This document shows positions 1 to 13,100 of a stretch of 64,000 nt of DNA, one piece after another. Under the pieces are notes generated by a model. That model ran no database searches and was not told the DNA's origin. It saw only the letters and a list, made by a program, of their open reading frames with translations. Both the position numbers and the translations under genes were made by a program. Numbering within the stretch: the stretch's first letter is position 1; every line of letters begins with the position of its first letter. Source of the stretch: Nemopilema nomurai (Eukaryota; Cnidaria; Scyphozoa; Rhizostomeae; Rhizostomatidae); NCBI GenBank assembly GCA_003864495.1, contig ML133427.1, forward strand, positions 2,065,247 through 2,129,246, given 5' to 3'.

Positions 1-279
1 GAGACATTCATAGCCTTCGGAAGCTAAGGAAGTTATGGAAGATGACTGACTTTCCAGATGAAAATGCAAACGAACTTACAAATAACATTTCTGTCTGGCC
101 TAATCATAATGCATTGAAACTCTTACGATAAATGCTAAACAGCACATTTGTTTCATCTTTTACAAACTAGCAAGCTGTTTTAGACCAAAGGTTTATTCTG
201 TGGAAATTGAAGCAATAATTGAATCATTTGTTCAAAATAACTAAACCTTTCACACCAAGTAGCTGCTATTTCAACCTAC
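1..279. other. Start of a polycystin intron running off the left edge
   Basis: This stretch follows the donor of the last visible polycystin exon. On the minus strand I found no sequence resembling the expected next polycystin segment. Possible acceptors near 45 and 50 lead into short open frames that do not look like the family. I treat it as intron. Confidence 0.6.
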
Positions 280-1165
280 CTTGAAAATAAGCAAGAAACA
301 AACCAAGCCCATGCAAGCTTGGATTGACCAATCAATAATGGCTTCGTATCTGAGATTGTATCCTTGCGGAACCCCACTCTTGAGGAAGGGCCTTAATTCC
401 AGAAACAATATCAAGCGATAGATGGAGAGGCCAACGACAACCCCGGATACAACGAAGCTGAACAGCAAATGCAGATTCCAGAACTTATTGAAGAACGCGC
501 ATCCATTTCTTCGCAGCTTGTCTTGAATCAGCCAAAGAAAGTAGAATGTCAATAGTCCAAAAATAACTTCGCAAAATAGGCGGAAGAAATCCAGTCTGTT
601 GACGTACATGTGCACGCGAAGGTAAATCATCTCCAAGGTGGGTAAAATCAAGCCGGATGCGGATATTTCAAACGCTATCGTCGTCACAATGTATCTATTA
701 ATATTCACATTTTGCATTACAAATTCTACAAAAACAGCTCTCGTGCGAACATCCAGCCAGCCAGCAGCCTTTAGTTCCTTGACATTCTTTACAAGATCTG
801 CTTTTGTCTTTACAAGCGACACTTCATACCCTGAATGGGGATACAGAGCCAGCCGGCCTAAGAACTTTGTCCCGTTCATCGACCGCTCTGGAACAAAAGC
901 CCAAGGACTGTTGACTGACGTTCCGGGACTTGCCCAGCGTGGAGAGAAATTCGCCGTCTCGAGTTCGCGGGCATCGTATTCAAGATTGCAGGCCTCACTC
1001 ATGTTGGCTGCTCCAACCGCAAAAGGAACTGGGCATCTCGATGAATGGACCCGAATCTGGCGCATCCTTACCGCTGACCGCAGAGCCCAGTTCATGTTTT
1101 TTCCCTCCGCGGGAAACAAGAAATCCGGCATCTCCGTTTCCATCCAGTTCCACAAATGATTGATG
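280..1165 (-). CDS. PKD1: Polycystin exon 27: TOP (polycystin) domain and spans 7-9
   Basis: The extracellular TOP domain runs from INHLWNWMETEMPDF through VRMRQIRVHSSRCP, SPRWASPG, LYPHSGYEVSL and AAGWLDVRTRAVFVEFVMQN, all typical for PKD1/PKD2 channel subunits. Spans 7-9 follow: EVIFGLLTFYFLWLI, HLLFSFVVSGVVVGLSIY and QACMGLVCFLLIFK. The exon ends in phase 0 at a GTAGGT donor. The following pore-side exon is not present to the left, at least not recognisably, so the gene continues outside the window. Confidence 0.92.
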
Positions 1166-4100
1166 CTATCAAAGTATGCAGAGTTCAAGTTAAAAGTGAA
1201 GCAAAATATACTTGGAGTGGCTCTAAAACATGGGGGCCACTTTTCAACCTCTGAATGAACTATAGATTTCAAGAATATAATCCGCCAGAATAAAGAAAGC
1301 AACATCACACTAACTCAAGACTTCTAGAATGTAACATTATAATGTAACATGGCTTTATACGAAAGACAAAACAGGTGATGATTTCCTGAAGAGCAAATGT
1401 CAAAAGGATCTTTTTCCTTGAAGCGAAGTTCCCACAATGTACTTACCTTTTGATACTGCCAATTCCTTTGTTTCTAGAAGCCATTCCAGTTTCGAAACTA
1501 TTCTTGACAATCCATCGATTGGGTGCATAGCCTGCCAAGCAGATTGAGAAAACGATCCACAGGTGCAGCAGCTGAAACACAAGGTTCTTGACGATTCTTC
1601 TCACCTCTCTCTTTCCTCTTCCTTGCTTCTGAGCAATTTCCAAAGCGTAGCCTCGTACTGGCTCTGAGGTTACCGATAAATCTCCAGGGACCACTGGACT
1701 GTTATAAAAAGTATCAAGAACTCATCATTTTTTCATTGAAATAAAGAATACAATTCTCAGGCATGACAGAAAGGAGTCTTTGCTGTTGCCCCAAGAACAG
1801 GAAAGAAAACATAGGGGTCATTATAGTCATTGTCATAAAAATTCTCAAAGGAAGTTTCAAAGCTAATAGAAGACTCTTTTTCTGAACATAGTCCATTCAC
1901 TTCTTCATTTCATTTAAAGTGATTTTCATATCGGTGATTGCTTCGCATTAGATGACAAAGAACCAACTTTATATCTACCTTATCTGTTTGAATGTAAATA
2001 TTAATGTTATGGTAAATGTTAAATGGCAGCATAGCATTACATAGGTGAGCTAAAATTCTTTTTCTTATTCATATAGGATGACACAATTGGTATTCGGTAT
2101 ACAGTTTCTAGAAAGACTAGACACGCTTCTAAGAAAGACTGGTATCCGTCAGCTCTGTAAAACCAGGAAGCAATTCTTTATGCAGCAACCAACTCATATT
2201 TGTTGCAAAGGACAATAAAATTCGCATACCAGGTGACGAAATCTCCATAGTCGAGGTTCATAGGCTTTCGAACCAAGGCTATTAGCAAGGCTACCAGTAC
2301 AAGCTAAAATTCAATGAAAATTTGTTAAGAATTAATGAATGGATATATAAAGAATATATATATATATATAGACAAAAAGTGTAAAGAGATTTGCATGGGA
2401 AAGGAGACTTCAAAATTTGTGAATGTGAAGTTAAAATTCTCAAACAACAGCTATATAACAAGCTGGTTGGCCAAAAAACTTATTCCGACAGCATGCAGCC
2501 TCTTGTCAAAGAAACATGGGGGTTTGTCCAACAAAGTATTGCAAAGGCACACTGTAGGGGGGGGGGCTGTAACTAGCAGAAGAGGCAAAAGTGTCACATG
2601 ATGAGGAAACCAAACAAGATCAATGATACGTAAGTTGCAATGATACGTAACAGATAGTACTATATCAAATTCATTTTCCATCGAATTACTATTTCTACTA
2701 GGTAAACTGATGTTGCGGAAATGAAATATCTGTCCTGATTCTGGAAAATGCAGCTTTAAAATTATCAAGATGCTTACAGCCTTACACGGCAAAACACAGA
2801 GACATCTTTCGTGTTACGACATAAAACATTTTAAGTGAGCACCAATAATCAAATGATAAAAAATTAACATAGCTAGCTAGAGTCGAAATGCATCAATTAA
2901 CAAACTTGATTATGCCGTAATCAAGTTTAACCTGGACTATGTCGCTTAAATCGTTGTGCATCTTCTGATTATTTGAGCTGATTTTTGTCGCAAAATAAAA
3001 TATGTCTCCATGCTTGGCAGTGTTTCAATTTTCCTAAATCCAAATTTCCTTATCCTTTTCCTTTCTTGGCTAAATTATGCTTTCCTCCCACGTTTACCTG
3101 AGGGCAAAGCTATCAAATCGCTGCAAAAGTTGCTGCAAAAGGCGTTCCCAGCCTACGTATTATTGACCGTGTTGGCGACTTCGAAACATCTACGCTGAAA
3201 GATGCTGGCATATAATTACTCGCGGAAGCACAAATCCGACACTTCGATCCGGTACGAAGTAAATCCGGCTTTGCGTAAGCCGGACAGTTAAATACTTACG
3301 AGAACCGGGTAGGTTACGAAGACGTCTTGAAAGAGACCGGCAAATATGGATTCAAGCCAACTGAGCGCTTTGTCTTTCCCGAACTGCTGCCCGTAAATAA
3401 GGATGACCACGAAGGAGAAAATCGAGATCGACAGGCACAAACAGTATCCGACCACAACGAACCAGGATGGCAGAAGACACTCCAGGTTTGGATGCAGCTC
3501 TCGGATTTCTAAAACCAGATTTAAGTACAGTGAGCACCAAGGCGTCAGAGAAATGAAAATCAGAACTCTGATGACGTCAGACAATATATTCCTTATAGTT
3601 TTCATTGTAGACAATAAGTCTAATTTGACTATGTTATATCAGGCTATATTCATCGAAGGACGCAATCTTTCCAAGTACCGGTCCATCAAGGGAAAATCCT
3701 AGCGTCTTGATAAAAGAAAAAAAGATATTTGGTGATAAAAAAAACAGAAATGGAGGGCAGCAAAAGACGAAGTATCATAAGGATGCAATGAAAGGCATTT
3801 GATGTTTCTAACAGGCTGTTTTTAATTCAGCACAGATCTTTTTGGTACTTATCGTATATAAGGAACAACAGCATGCTTTTCCGTTTACGACCACCCGTCA
3901 AGTCTCTAGTTTCTAATTTTCAGGTGAAGTACACCTCAGAGCCATTTTACTGTTGATTAGGGCTGGCATGTCAATCAAAACGATGTAAGACTATATTTAA
4001 AGAGGTACATCCCTGTTGTTAACTAGTTCTTCAGGTACATTAAATACCAGATTCATTCTTAAGTTTTCAGTCATAAATGCTTTCCAAGTCAAAAAGATAA

Positions 4101-7100
4101 TCATTTATCTGATTATTATTAATTATTAATATAGATAACTGTTAATTAATTACCTGGAATTTTCTGAGATATAAAGTCTTCATCGATGCTTTCCATGTTC
4201 TTCGGAAAGGGGAAATTGGTTCTCACTGTGGAAGAGCTCGTAATTCGGCTGGTCGAGAATCTACTACTACTTATGCTATCGTTTGCCTCACGTGACTCGG
4301 AATACTTCTTAATTGCATGTTCTGATCTATATTGCTTCATTCGGCTTCCTCTCATCTCAGACAGAACAGACGATGCTCCTCCCCTGCAACCATACAATAA
4401 ATAGGCTACAAGAAATCATGTTTATGGACGGGGGTTTTCAATCAACTGGCACTGTTGAGCAATCACGAATATTATTGGAGACGCTCGACAAATGAGTGTT
4501 TCCTCTTTTTAACAGCTACTATGAACGATTTCTAGACTCTTTGAGCATTCCTTCGTGAACTTCTACCTCTATATTTTGGTATATAAAGAGCTATATTTAT
4601 AGTTTTTTATTTAATTCAATTCTGCTACAAACAAGCACTACATAACCTAACCTCATTTGGGAATCCTTTTGTTATGCACATAAAAGCTTAATCGACTTTC
4701 TCACCGTTCGATAAGCATAGCCTCCGAATGGCCTTAATGCTATCTGCAAATGCCTGTTGAATACTACTTTAAATATGCACAAAATGAAGTTCAGAGAACG
4801 TCTAAACCCAAGACTGGCATTTGAACTATGATAAAGGCAAGCTTGAATTTCAGATAAATATTCTTCGGTTGCTTACATGCTTTCGTAGGCTTCTGCGGTA
4901 CTCAAATTCCTTGAAGACACGGTGGTGAGTCTGGTTTGTAGAGTTGAGACTGTCGATGCTCCACAAGAAGACGGCCTGGTACAAGAAACATAATTGAAGG
5001 CTCTGTTCAAGTATTCCAAGAAGATAAACAAAAGCCAGCGTTCATAAACAAAGTCAAAAATACCTTAGGCCCTTTTATCCCTTTTAGCCCCGTGTGAACA
5101 TTAATAGTTCTCCCCTGATTACGATTCAATATAATTAACTGTTTGCCAGGGCATCCACATTCCTGACACAGTAAACGTCATCAGTGAACGACTTTTGAAC
5201 ATTCAAGAGAGGCTAATGAGTTCATCCCAAGATCAAAATTGCACGCCATTATTGATTCACATTATGACAAACTTGGAAAGGAGATACATCGAAAAGATGT
5301 CTGTCATCGAAAGAATCCCAAAATAATTTGTTATATCGCCTGTCTATTACCTATGTGCTGTGGATATATAAAATTAGAACAATTGCAATGGCAAACAGCA
5401 TATTTAAAAAAACGAAAGTCCTATCTGTTTGTCAAGAGAAGATTCTCAAAGCTCTTTCGCCAGCTATTTTTATCGAGTTTCTTATCGAAAATTACTTTTG
5501 AAATACCTTTGACCAGTGGCATGGAATCTTAAATTTTCAGCTCCATAGTTCTCGTCATATGAGATCGGAACTTTTTTGTACTGGTAAGAGCTTCTTCCAA
5601 GCAAACGAGATGCTAGGCTGTCGTCCATCCCAACTGATACCGAGTCTGAAGGCCTAAACAACGAAAAACAAATTGTTCTGGAAATTTTCAAATTTAACTT
5701 GGTTGACAAATCAAAAATACTTCCAATGCTTGTACAACAAATACGCTTTTTGACTTGGATTTAACTTGCATACAAGATACTACTACAAGTGATCATTTTT
5801 CAAATCAAGTATATATACAATGCAAACGAAATTTTTATATACATTAGTCATTAACAGCTAATTATGCATTCTTCACACACTTGACAATCTCATAATTATA
5901 ACCAATATAACCCATCGTGTGTTCTTCTATTCGTCCTCTTGTATTTCTCCATTCGCAACTGGCTATTTATTTTGTCAGCTTTTGGTTATTTTCCGACTTT
6001 TCCAAACTCTGAGGGTTATCGATCGAAAAAGCACTTAAGTATGCAGATTATATTTCCACTTTCTTGCTATTGTGAATATTTTTTTAACTAATAATACTAG
6101 AGCTTAAGCTATAAGACCAGATGCAACAAAACAATCTTTCAATAGTTTTATACCTGCCAGGATCGTAACACGATTTACTTGGTCTCTGGCCGTAGGTAAC
6201 AATGGCCTTCTCGTACCCCCCGTCCGAATTGATCGAATCCTTTGGAAAAAATGTTAGAATCAAAGCTTCAAAGTTCATGTCAATTAACTATATGTGGAAA
6301 TGTAAAAAGACAAGATTGTAATGACAAGTGTAATGTATGCGAATACAACATTCTGCTACAACCTTCAGTTGAATTGTTAAACAGTAAAGACAGCTTTGTC
6401 AACAGTAAGACAGCAGTAAAGACGAAAAAACCGCACAATGGGGAGCATTTGATACACAAGCAAGGAGTGTCCGAAGATTGGACTCAAGGATGTTGCTGTT
6501 ATCGTAAGTTTGAAAATTAATCTTGCGAACATTATAGTAAGGTTAATGAGATCGCTCAAAATGAGATGAAGCTGCAAGGAAACCATATTTAATGCACCAC
6601 TGTACCTCAGCCTCGTCTTCGTAATGATCAGATAGCACCTCGTTTCCATTATTCCGCATGCCTTCTGCAAAAACAAACAACAAAGATCGTTGGTATCATG
6701 TGAACAAAATTGAACGTTAAAATATACATCACTGAGTATAATTATATAGAGTAAATATAAAACTTAAGAAGACAAATATTGCCAAAGCAAAATAAGAACA
6801 AATCTAAAAAGCAATGTATTCAATATAACAACAAATGCTATCGAATTGAATGTAGCCGTGAGTTCTGAGAAGAAATGAAAGACAGATGATTGACACAATT
6901 TACCGTTTAGATTAAAGCGTGGTTGGTATACGGAAAGTTGAAAATATCCTCCACATCTGGGAAGAGAGGTGCCAAAAATGGAGAGAGGCGACTCGGTGAA
7001 GTCCTCGATCTCAACCCAGTCCTCTGACAACTTCCTTGTTCTCTGACTGTTGGGGAGGACGTGAATGGTAACCTCGCCATCACCATCCAACACCCGCTGC

Positions 7101-10100
7101 AAAGAAAACACTATCATTACGAACATCTCAGTCTACCTACATATGACGTAACTAGTTCTCAGTCCTCTAGACACATGGCAGCATGCTTTTAAGTATATTT
7201 CAAGTAAAGATTCTGAAAACATGACCAAAGCAAAGAAAAATTTGGCACCTCATGGCATAACAGAGGGCACTGCGCCGAGACATCTACATTCTACGTCATT
7301 CCTTGGCACTCTTTGAGCAATGAGCGCCAAAGACGTGACAGCTAGAACAGCCAGCTAATTGGTCCATTGCTTCTTCGTCTTCAGTCTTACTTTGAAGTCA
7401 ATCAAATCAAAGAAAACACCTGCTTACTGCTGCTTATAAACTCACTGGCTACGCCTGCCAACCCATAGAAAACTCAAGGCAAAAGGGGTGGGGGGCATTG
7501 GATCAGATCGGATGTAAAGAGGGTTATACACCACATTTTGCTGGTCGTTTGCAGATATAAGAGCAGCTAGGCTCCCACATCAAATATCAAAGCACACGGT
7601 ACAATGAAACAAAAAAACATACCCTTGACTTGGGGAGTCTGCAATTTCTGAATATCAAGACTAGAAGAAAATTGACTGGAAAAACCATTAGTGAAGCGAT
7701 AACGCCGACAAGTACTTCTTCGTAGGAGTAGCCTTTCAGACCAATGTAAACATCGACGTTACCATCACGAACTGTTCCATACCACATGGCATCAACACAC
7801 GTCCAAGAAAGCAAAAACGTGACGCAACAAGTGAGTCGCTGGACCCTCGTAAACCTGAAGAAGGCAAAGGAAACTAGTTCACAAGAGCCAGTTTAAAAAG
7901 CATACATCTTTAAATGTTCTTAGAAAACATCATACGACACCAATATCTTTTTATAGAGAAAGTTGTAAACAATACCCCATGGTATGGTTCTTAACGATCT
8001 CTGACCCTCCTAACACTGTTGTCCCTGAACCCCCAAGACAATTTTGAAGTTTGGTCTTTGCAGGATTGAATTTCTGAGGAGAAGAGCTAGAAAAGGAGCA
8101 GGGGGCTCCAAAATGCTCCCGAAAGACAAAAGCTAGAATCGTAATAGAGCTTTCAGCTTCAGCTGAGATGCTCACTCTAAATCCCTCGACCGACCGATTC
8201 TTGCAGCTTATAAAAGATGTTTTGTTGAATCAACATGGAAATAGCCTTCGATGCCAGTAAAAGTTCAACGACAAACACTTTTAAAGCTTTTAAAAGACTT
8301 CGCTTACCGACTGAGTCTTGGTTTTTCAAAAATAGAGAGCCATATGTGATAATCCGTAAAGGTCCTGCCAACAACATCATTGAAAATCGTTTTGAATCTC
8401 GCCATTGTTCTGGCGTCGGCAACACGAAAAACACGTTCGACTTCTCCGTCATCTCGATCCACTGCAAGCCATCTTCGAAAAAACACAATACAAGTCAGAT
8501 GACGTGCCTCAAGGCTAAGGGTGGGGGTATTTATGGTAAAAAGAACAAAACAAAAGTCTCAAAGGACCAAGGAAAGAAAAGCAATGTGATAAACTAATGA
8601 CAACCGCAAGACATTTTTCAGCTTCTTGATATCCTCAAGGGATAATGAACATAGAAGAAACTGACAGATATTCTTCTCTGCCTCTATTGGTAAAATACTC
8701 TTATCTACCTACAACCTAACTTGCAAAATAAAACGTTGTTCCCTCTTTCCTAGCTTTCCGAATGAAATAAGAACAGAACGTAATGTCTAACGAGTTGTTC
8801 TACCATCAACGCATAAAGAAATCAGGAAATGTCGTGAAAATGTATCAACGTATAAAGAAATCAGGAAATGTCGTGAAAATGTAGAACTTATAAAGTAGGT
8901 ACCTATTGCAAAAGAAGAAATACTTCTGTCCATTGAGTAAGTTCTTGATGACAATTCTTGTGAGGTACCACGAAGGACTCGAGCCGGAATTGTCATGCCA
9001 AACACGAATGCGCAGGATTTTTCCAAGCCTAAGGGCAAAAGAATGAGTTCAAACTCCCTTTCCGTTATATAATTATCTTTGTTATCTTAAGCGAATTAGG
9101 TATGCATTCTACGAAAGAAACCACGAACATAGAATAAAAGTAGTAGCTTTACAAACATGTGACAACGAACATAAACTGTACTTATCTCTCAACCAAACAA
9201 AAGAGTAGGAACATACATAAATCAACAATCATTAGACGATTAACATGAAATGGTTACATTTGAAATGAAGAAGGGAAAATCATGAACGATGAGTACCTGG
9301 TGGGGGATGAAAAACGAAATAATTCAACAGAGTTTCTTTGAAAGCTTCCTTCCTTTGCCAAGACAATCGGCTTCGTCGTATGTTTTGAAGCAAATATTTG
9401 AATACCAACATTAGCTGATGTACCTAGAAATTAAAATATGATATTTGACACCAATTACCTTAGTATCATGTCAAATCATAGAGACATGAAGATGCACATC
9501 ACATCAAATTGATTTAAGATGGCTTTATGAAAACTAAACTTTTTTTTGGGTTGCACTTTGTCTGCTTGGATTTAGGCCCACTTTACTCGCGCTGTTTCCT
9601 TCATACTCATTCATTCAGTTAACATCGTCAATTCCCACTTCCACCCTTGGTGCCTCATTACATTTGCTGCCTCATTCATGATGCCCCATTACATCTGCTG
9701 CCTATCATATTGACGGGTTTCTAAGCATGTAGTTTAGTTCAATTTAATCAGTTATAATACGCTCAGTAAAAGTCAACACTCGTCTTTTCTGACCCTACTC
9801 TGCTTGTTAAATAGAGACAGCATTAACGTTGAGAAGCCAATATCGCGCCTTAGTAGGAGCAAACACACAAAATCGCTTTTACTACATTAGGGAACCAGGT
9901 GTCTCCGTGGCTCACTTGAACGTTGCGCCGAGTCCTACATACGTGATGAGGATGACGTCACAAAAAAGATTTTCACAAGCAAAGCTGTTACCTGCCCCTG
10001 GGAAGGCGCCTGTCTTCAGCCTCAGCTCGTACTTGAAGTAGTCGTCGGCACCCATAAAAGGAATGTACTGCGCCTTACGTCTGTCCTCCTCGTCCTTGCG

Positions 10101-13100
10101 CGATGCGAAAAACAGGCACATCAGATAGATCACTATGATGGCCAGGCACAACGAAATCGCTATTGGATTCTTTTCCACATCAATTTCCTGGAAGGGTTGA
10201 AGGTTTGTAAGTTCCGAGGTTGCAGATATACAAGGTATAAAAGACGCAAGTGTAAGCTTGCTTAATATGCATCAACAAGCAATAGAAAGTACAGAAGGAT
10301 TCGCGTTAAATTGTATCAAGTGAAAAGATTAAATATTCCGAGTTGACAAAAATGAGTAAAAAGTAAGGAAAGCGATTAGAGTAGACAGCATCACGTGGTA
10401 AAAAGAGGATCCGGGCTGAGAATCTGGTACTGGAAAGAGGGTTATGACTGCTCAAGGCAGAAATGATCTAGTCATTGCAAGAAGGCAGAAATAAGTTTGT
10501 GATGATAAATGAGGGTTGAGTATATCGACGTGCCTTTCAACCGAACATCTGGCAAAATATAGCACACTATATCCAACTACAACAAAAATGGATGAAATAG
10601 ATCACAAAATGTCCCTCGAGAGTGGAAAATAAACAATGCAATGTGGAGCATAAAACATACCGACAATGTAGACCATCTAATTGGATTTGGTGCGATCTTG
10701 AATGTCGAGGCAAATGACGTCAAGTGACTACTCTTGCACACAGTTCTTTGATGGTTCGTGCCGTTGATAAGCGCTAGGCCCTCCGAGCTCCAAATTCCCT
10801 TCTCTCTGTCCCAAAAGATGCACGATGCCATGTACACTAGTATAGTGACGTTCATGCTCTCTTTGCCTCCGTTATTCTTTATCTTTATGAAATGCTTCTC
10901 TGAAGTCATGAATTCTCTACAAAAAACACGTTTAAAAAGCCCGTTAAATTACATCGCGGTGGTATATCAGTCTGAGCGCAACAGTATTACATCGTGGACG
11001 GGTAGGAATATTGCCTAAAGGCCATCATGCACTGCGCCCAAATCTCTTATCTTAATCTATGACATCATTTCTCTAGCAAACGATTCTTCATTTGAACATC
11101 TGCTTTGTTATCTGATATTAGGGCCTTGGGAAAATATTTAAAAACGTCAAATGAAAAATTCCGGCCGGCAATGCAAATTTAACTTAGTGCTTGTGCCAAA
11201 GTAAATTTCGAGATGGCTTTGGCCCTGATAGATGAGAAGGCACATTCCATAGTTAAACGGCTATTTTCATTTTATACCCTAATGCTTAAAAGTTTACACG
11301 AAGCTAACATAATTTGGGCTCCGATTCAACAGCCATTCGTTTGCAAATTAGGGTTGAACTAATGGACAAAAAGACACGAAAGGCTATCTAAAATGCCAAT
11401 TAACATTCAAATCAGTGAAGAAAAGCTTTACAACGGAGGAGAACGGGGTTTGACATTTCAAACGAGCAATTCCACATGAGACACGATGCAAAGTAATAAA
11501 TGTGACCACAAAAGGGGGAAAAGACTTACCCAGGGGCGAAATGTTTCATTAAGACTCCATTCGAGGAAGCGTTGATGAGATAGAAGTGTTCTTCATCCAA
11601 GGCAACTCGCTTGGTGCTATGAAAAACCTGGATGTCTTTCTTGTTACCGCCATTAACAAGAATTTCGATGAAGAGTGAGGATGCGTTTCCATTCGAGATA
11701 TTGACCGCAAGTTCTCCTTCGACCTTGCCGTGGACAGGAACAATTACAGAAGTGAGCCCCCTCAGGCGCTTTCGCGAAGGGCCCCCTTCTAATTCTATCA
11801 GAATACTTCTATCAAAGGGCAGGCTCCTCACTGGTATCCCTGTGCCATTCGGGTGCAGAAAGCTGAGACTTCCGACGCTCGTCTTTACTTCATCTGAGGT
11901 CGTGTATGGATCAACATGTGTTGTGTTGAAGATCTGGAATACGTCTTTGTAGTTGCCTAGCGTGTGGTTAAAGACAAAGCTACACCCATTACCAGCAAAA
12001 GCCATATTTACCACTGCTGTCTTTGCCCGTTTCAAGTAAACACTACCATACTTGTCCGACACACTGAAAGCAGCTTCACCGGGTAAATAGGCCTTAAGAA
12101 TCGACAGATGAAGCTTCGTTGCCAAATTCAAACTCTGCTTCACCTGTGAGGGCGCCTGGCGCGTGAGATCCCTACGCATGCGCCCTGTTGATCCCTGATC
12201 ACGCCCTGCAACGATGTTATTTTGCAGCAGAAAAAACAATGCTTCTAGCGTGGATTGATAGGCCAGTTGACCTTGCGAGCCGAAGTCCGCTACCCTGTTT
12301 ACCATGTCTCTCAGAGACTGCGTCAGCCTCTCCCTGCTCGAAGTGTGTATTGATGACTCAGGGACAAGAGCAGTGGAAACCTTGAGAGTGCCTGACACTT
12401 GATCCACGTTCTCCAGTGATGAAACCCTCATACGTGAGACACTCTGCGTCAAATTGGAGATCACGTTTTTTTCCTTTGTCCCCACCGTTCTAGAATCATT
12501 TATCAGAGCAACTGAGGACATCGAAAGGGCTACCATTTTATTAACATCATTCTCCTCTGTTAATATTTTTATGTTTGAAAGAACGCTTTGCTCCAGGAAC
12601 AGCCCAATGTCATCTACGACAGGTGGTGATACCTTTACTGTCCTAGAGATAAAAAGCTGTATTAAGGAACTGTTAAATGGCAATTTCAAAAGCAGTACTG
12701 CTCCTCTAACATCTATATGCAGTGTTTAGACAATGACATGAGAACACTATCCTGAATTTTGGGGGGCTGATTTTGAATGGAGAAATATTAGAGGGCAATC
12801 TAGCAACATCTAAATGCCTGAAATGCCTGAGTTTTCCAGACGTTGAATTTCGATAGAAAACAATCAATTATTCAAGCTAGGAAATTTTGCTATTCTTCGC
12901 AAAAAGACTCAGGATACTGTTCTTCAACGCTATGCAGCATTAATGTTTCTATTGAAAAGTCATCTATCTATGATTGTACCTGTCAAGGCCTGTTGCAATG
13001 GCGCCCAACGCATCTTCCACCAAAACCCGCAACCGGAGATTCCTTTGCTGTTCTACAGGGCCAACAGGAAGGTACATTGAAATATTTGCTTGTATGCCTC

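Noticed and set aside
3..131. Plus-strand open frame of 42 codons from the left edge (SLRKLRKLWKMTDFPDENAN), possible C-terminus of a converging gene.
   Set aside because: No homology, no nearby polyadenylation signal, and the polycystin gene on the other strand must still continue through this region. Could be chance.
638..1163. Plus-strand open frames of 77-173 codons opposite the last polycystin exon.
   Set aside because: Antisense shadows of the TOP-domain exon, which has clear family homology on the minus strand.
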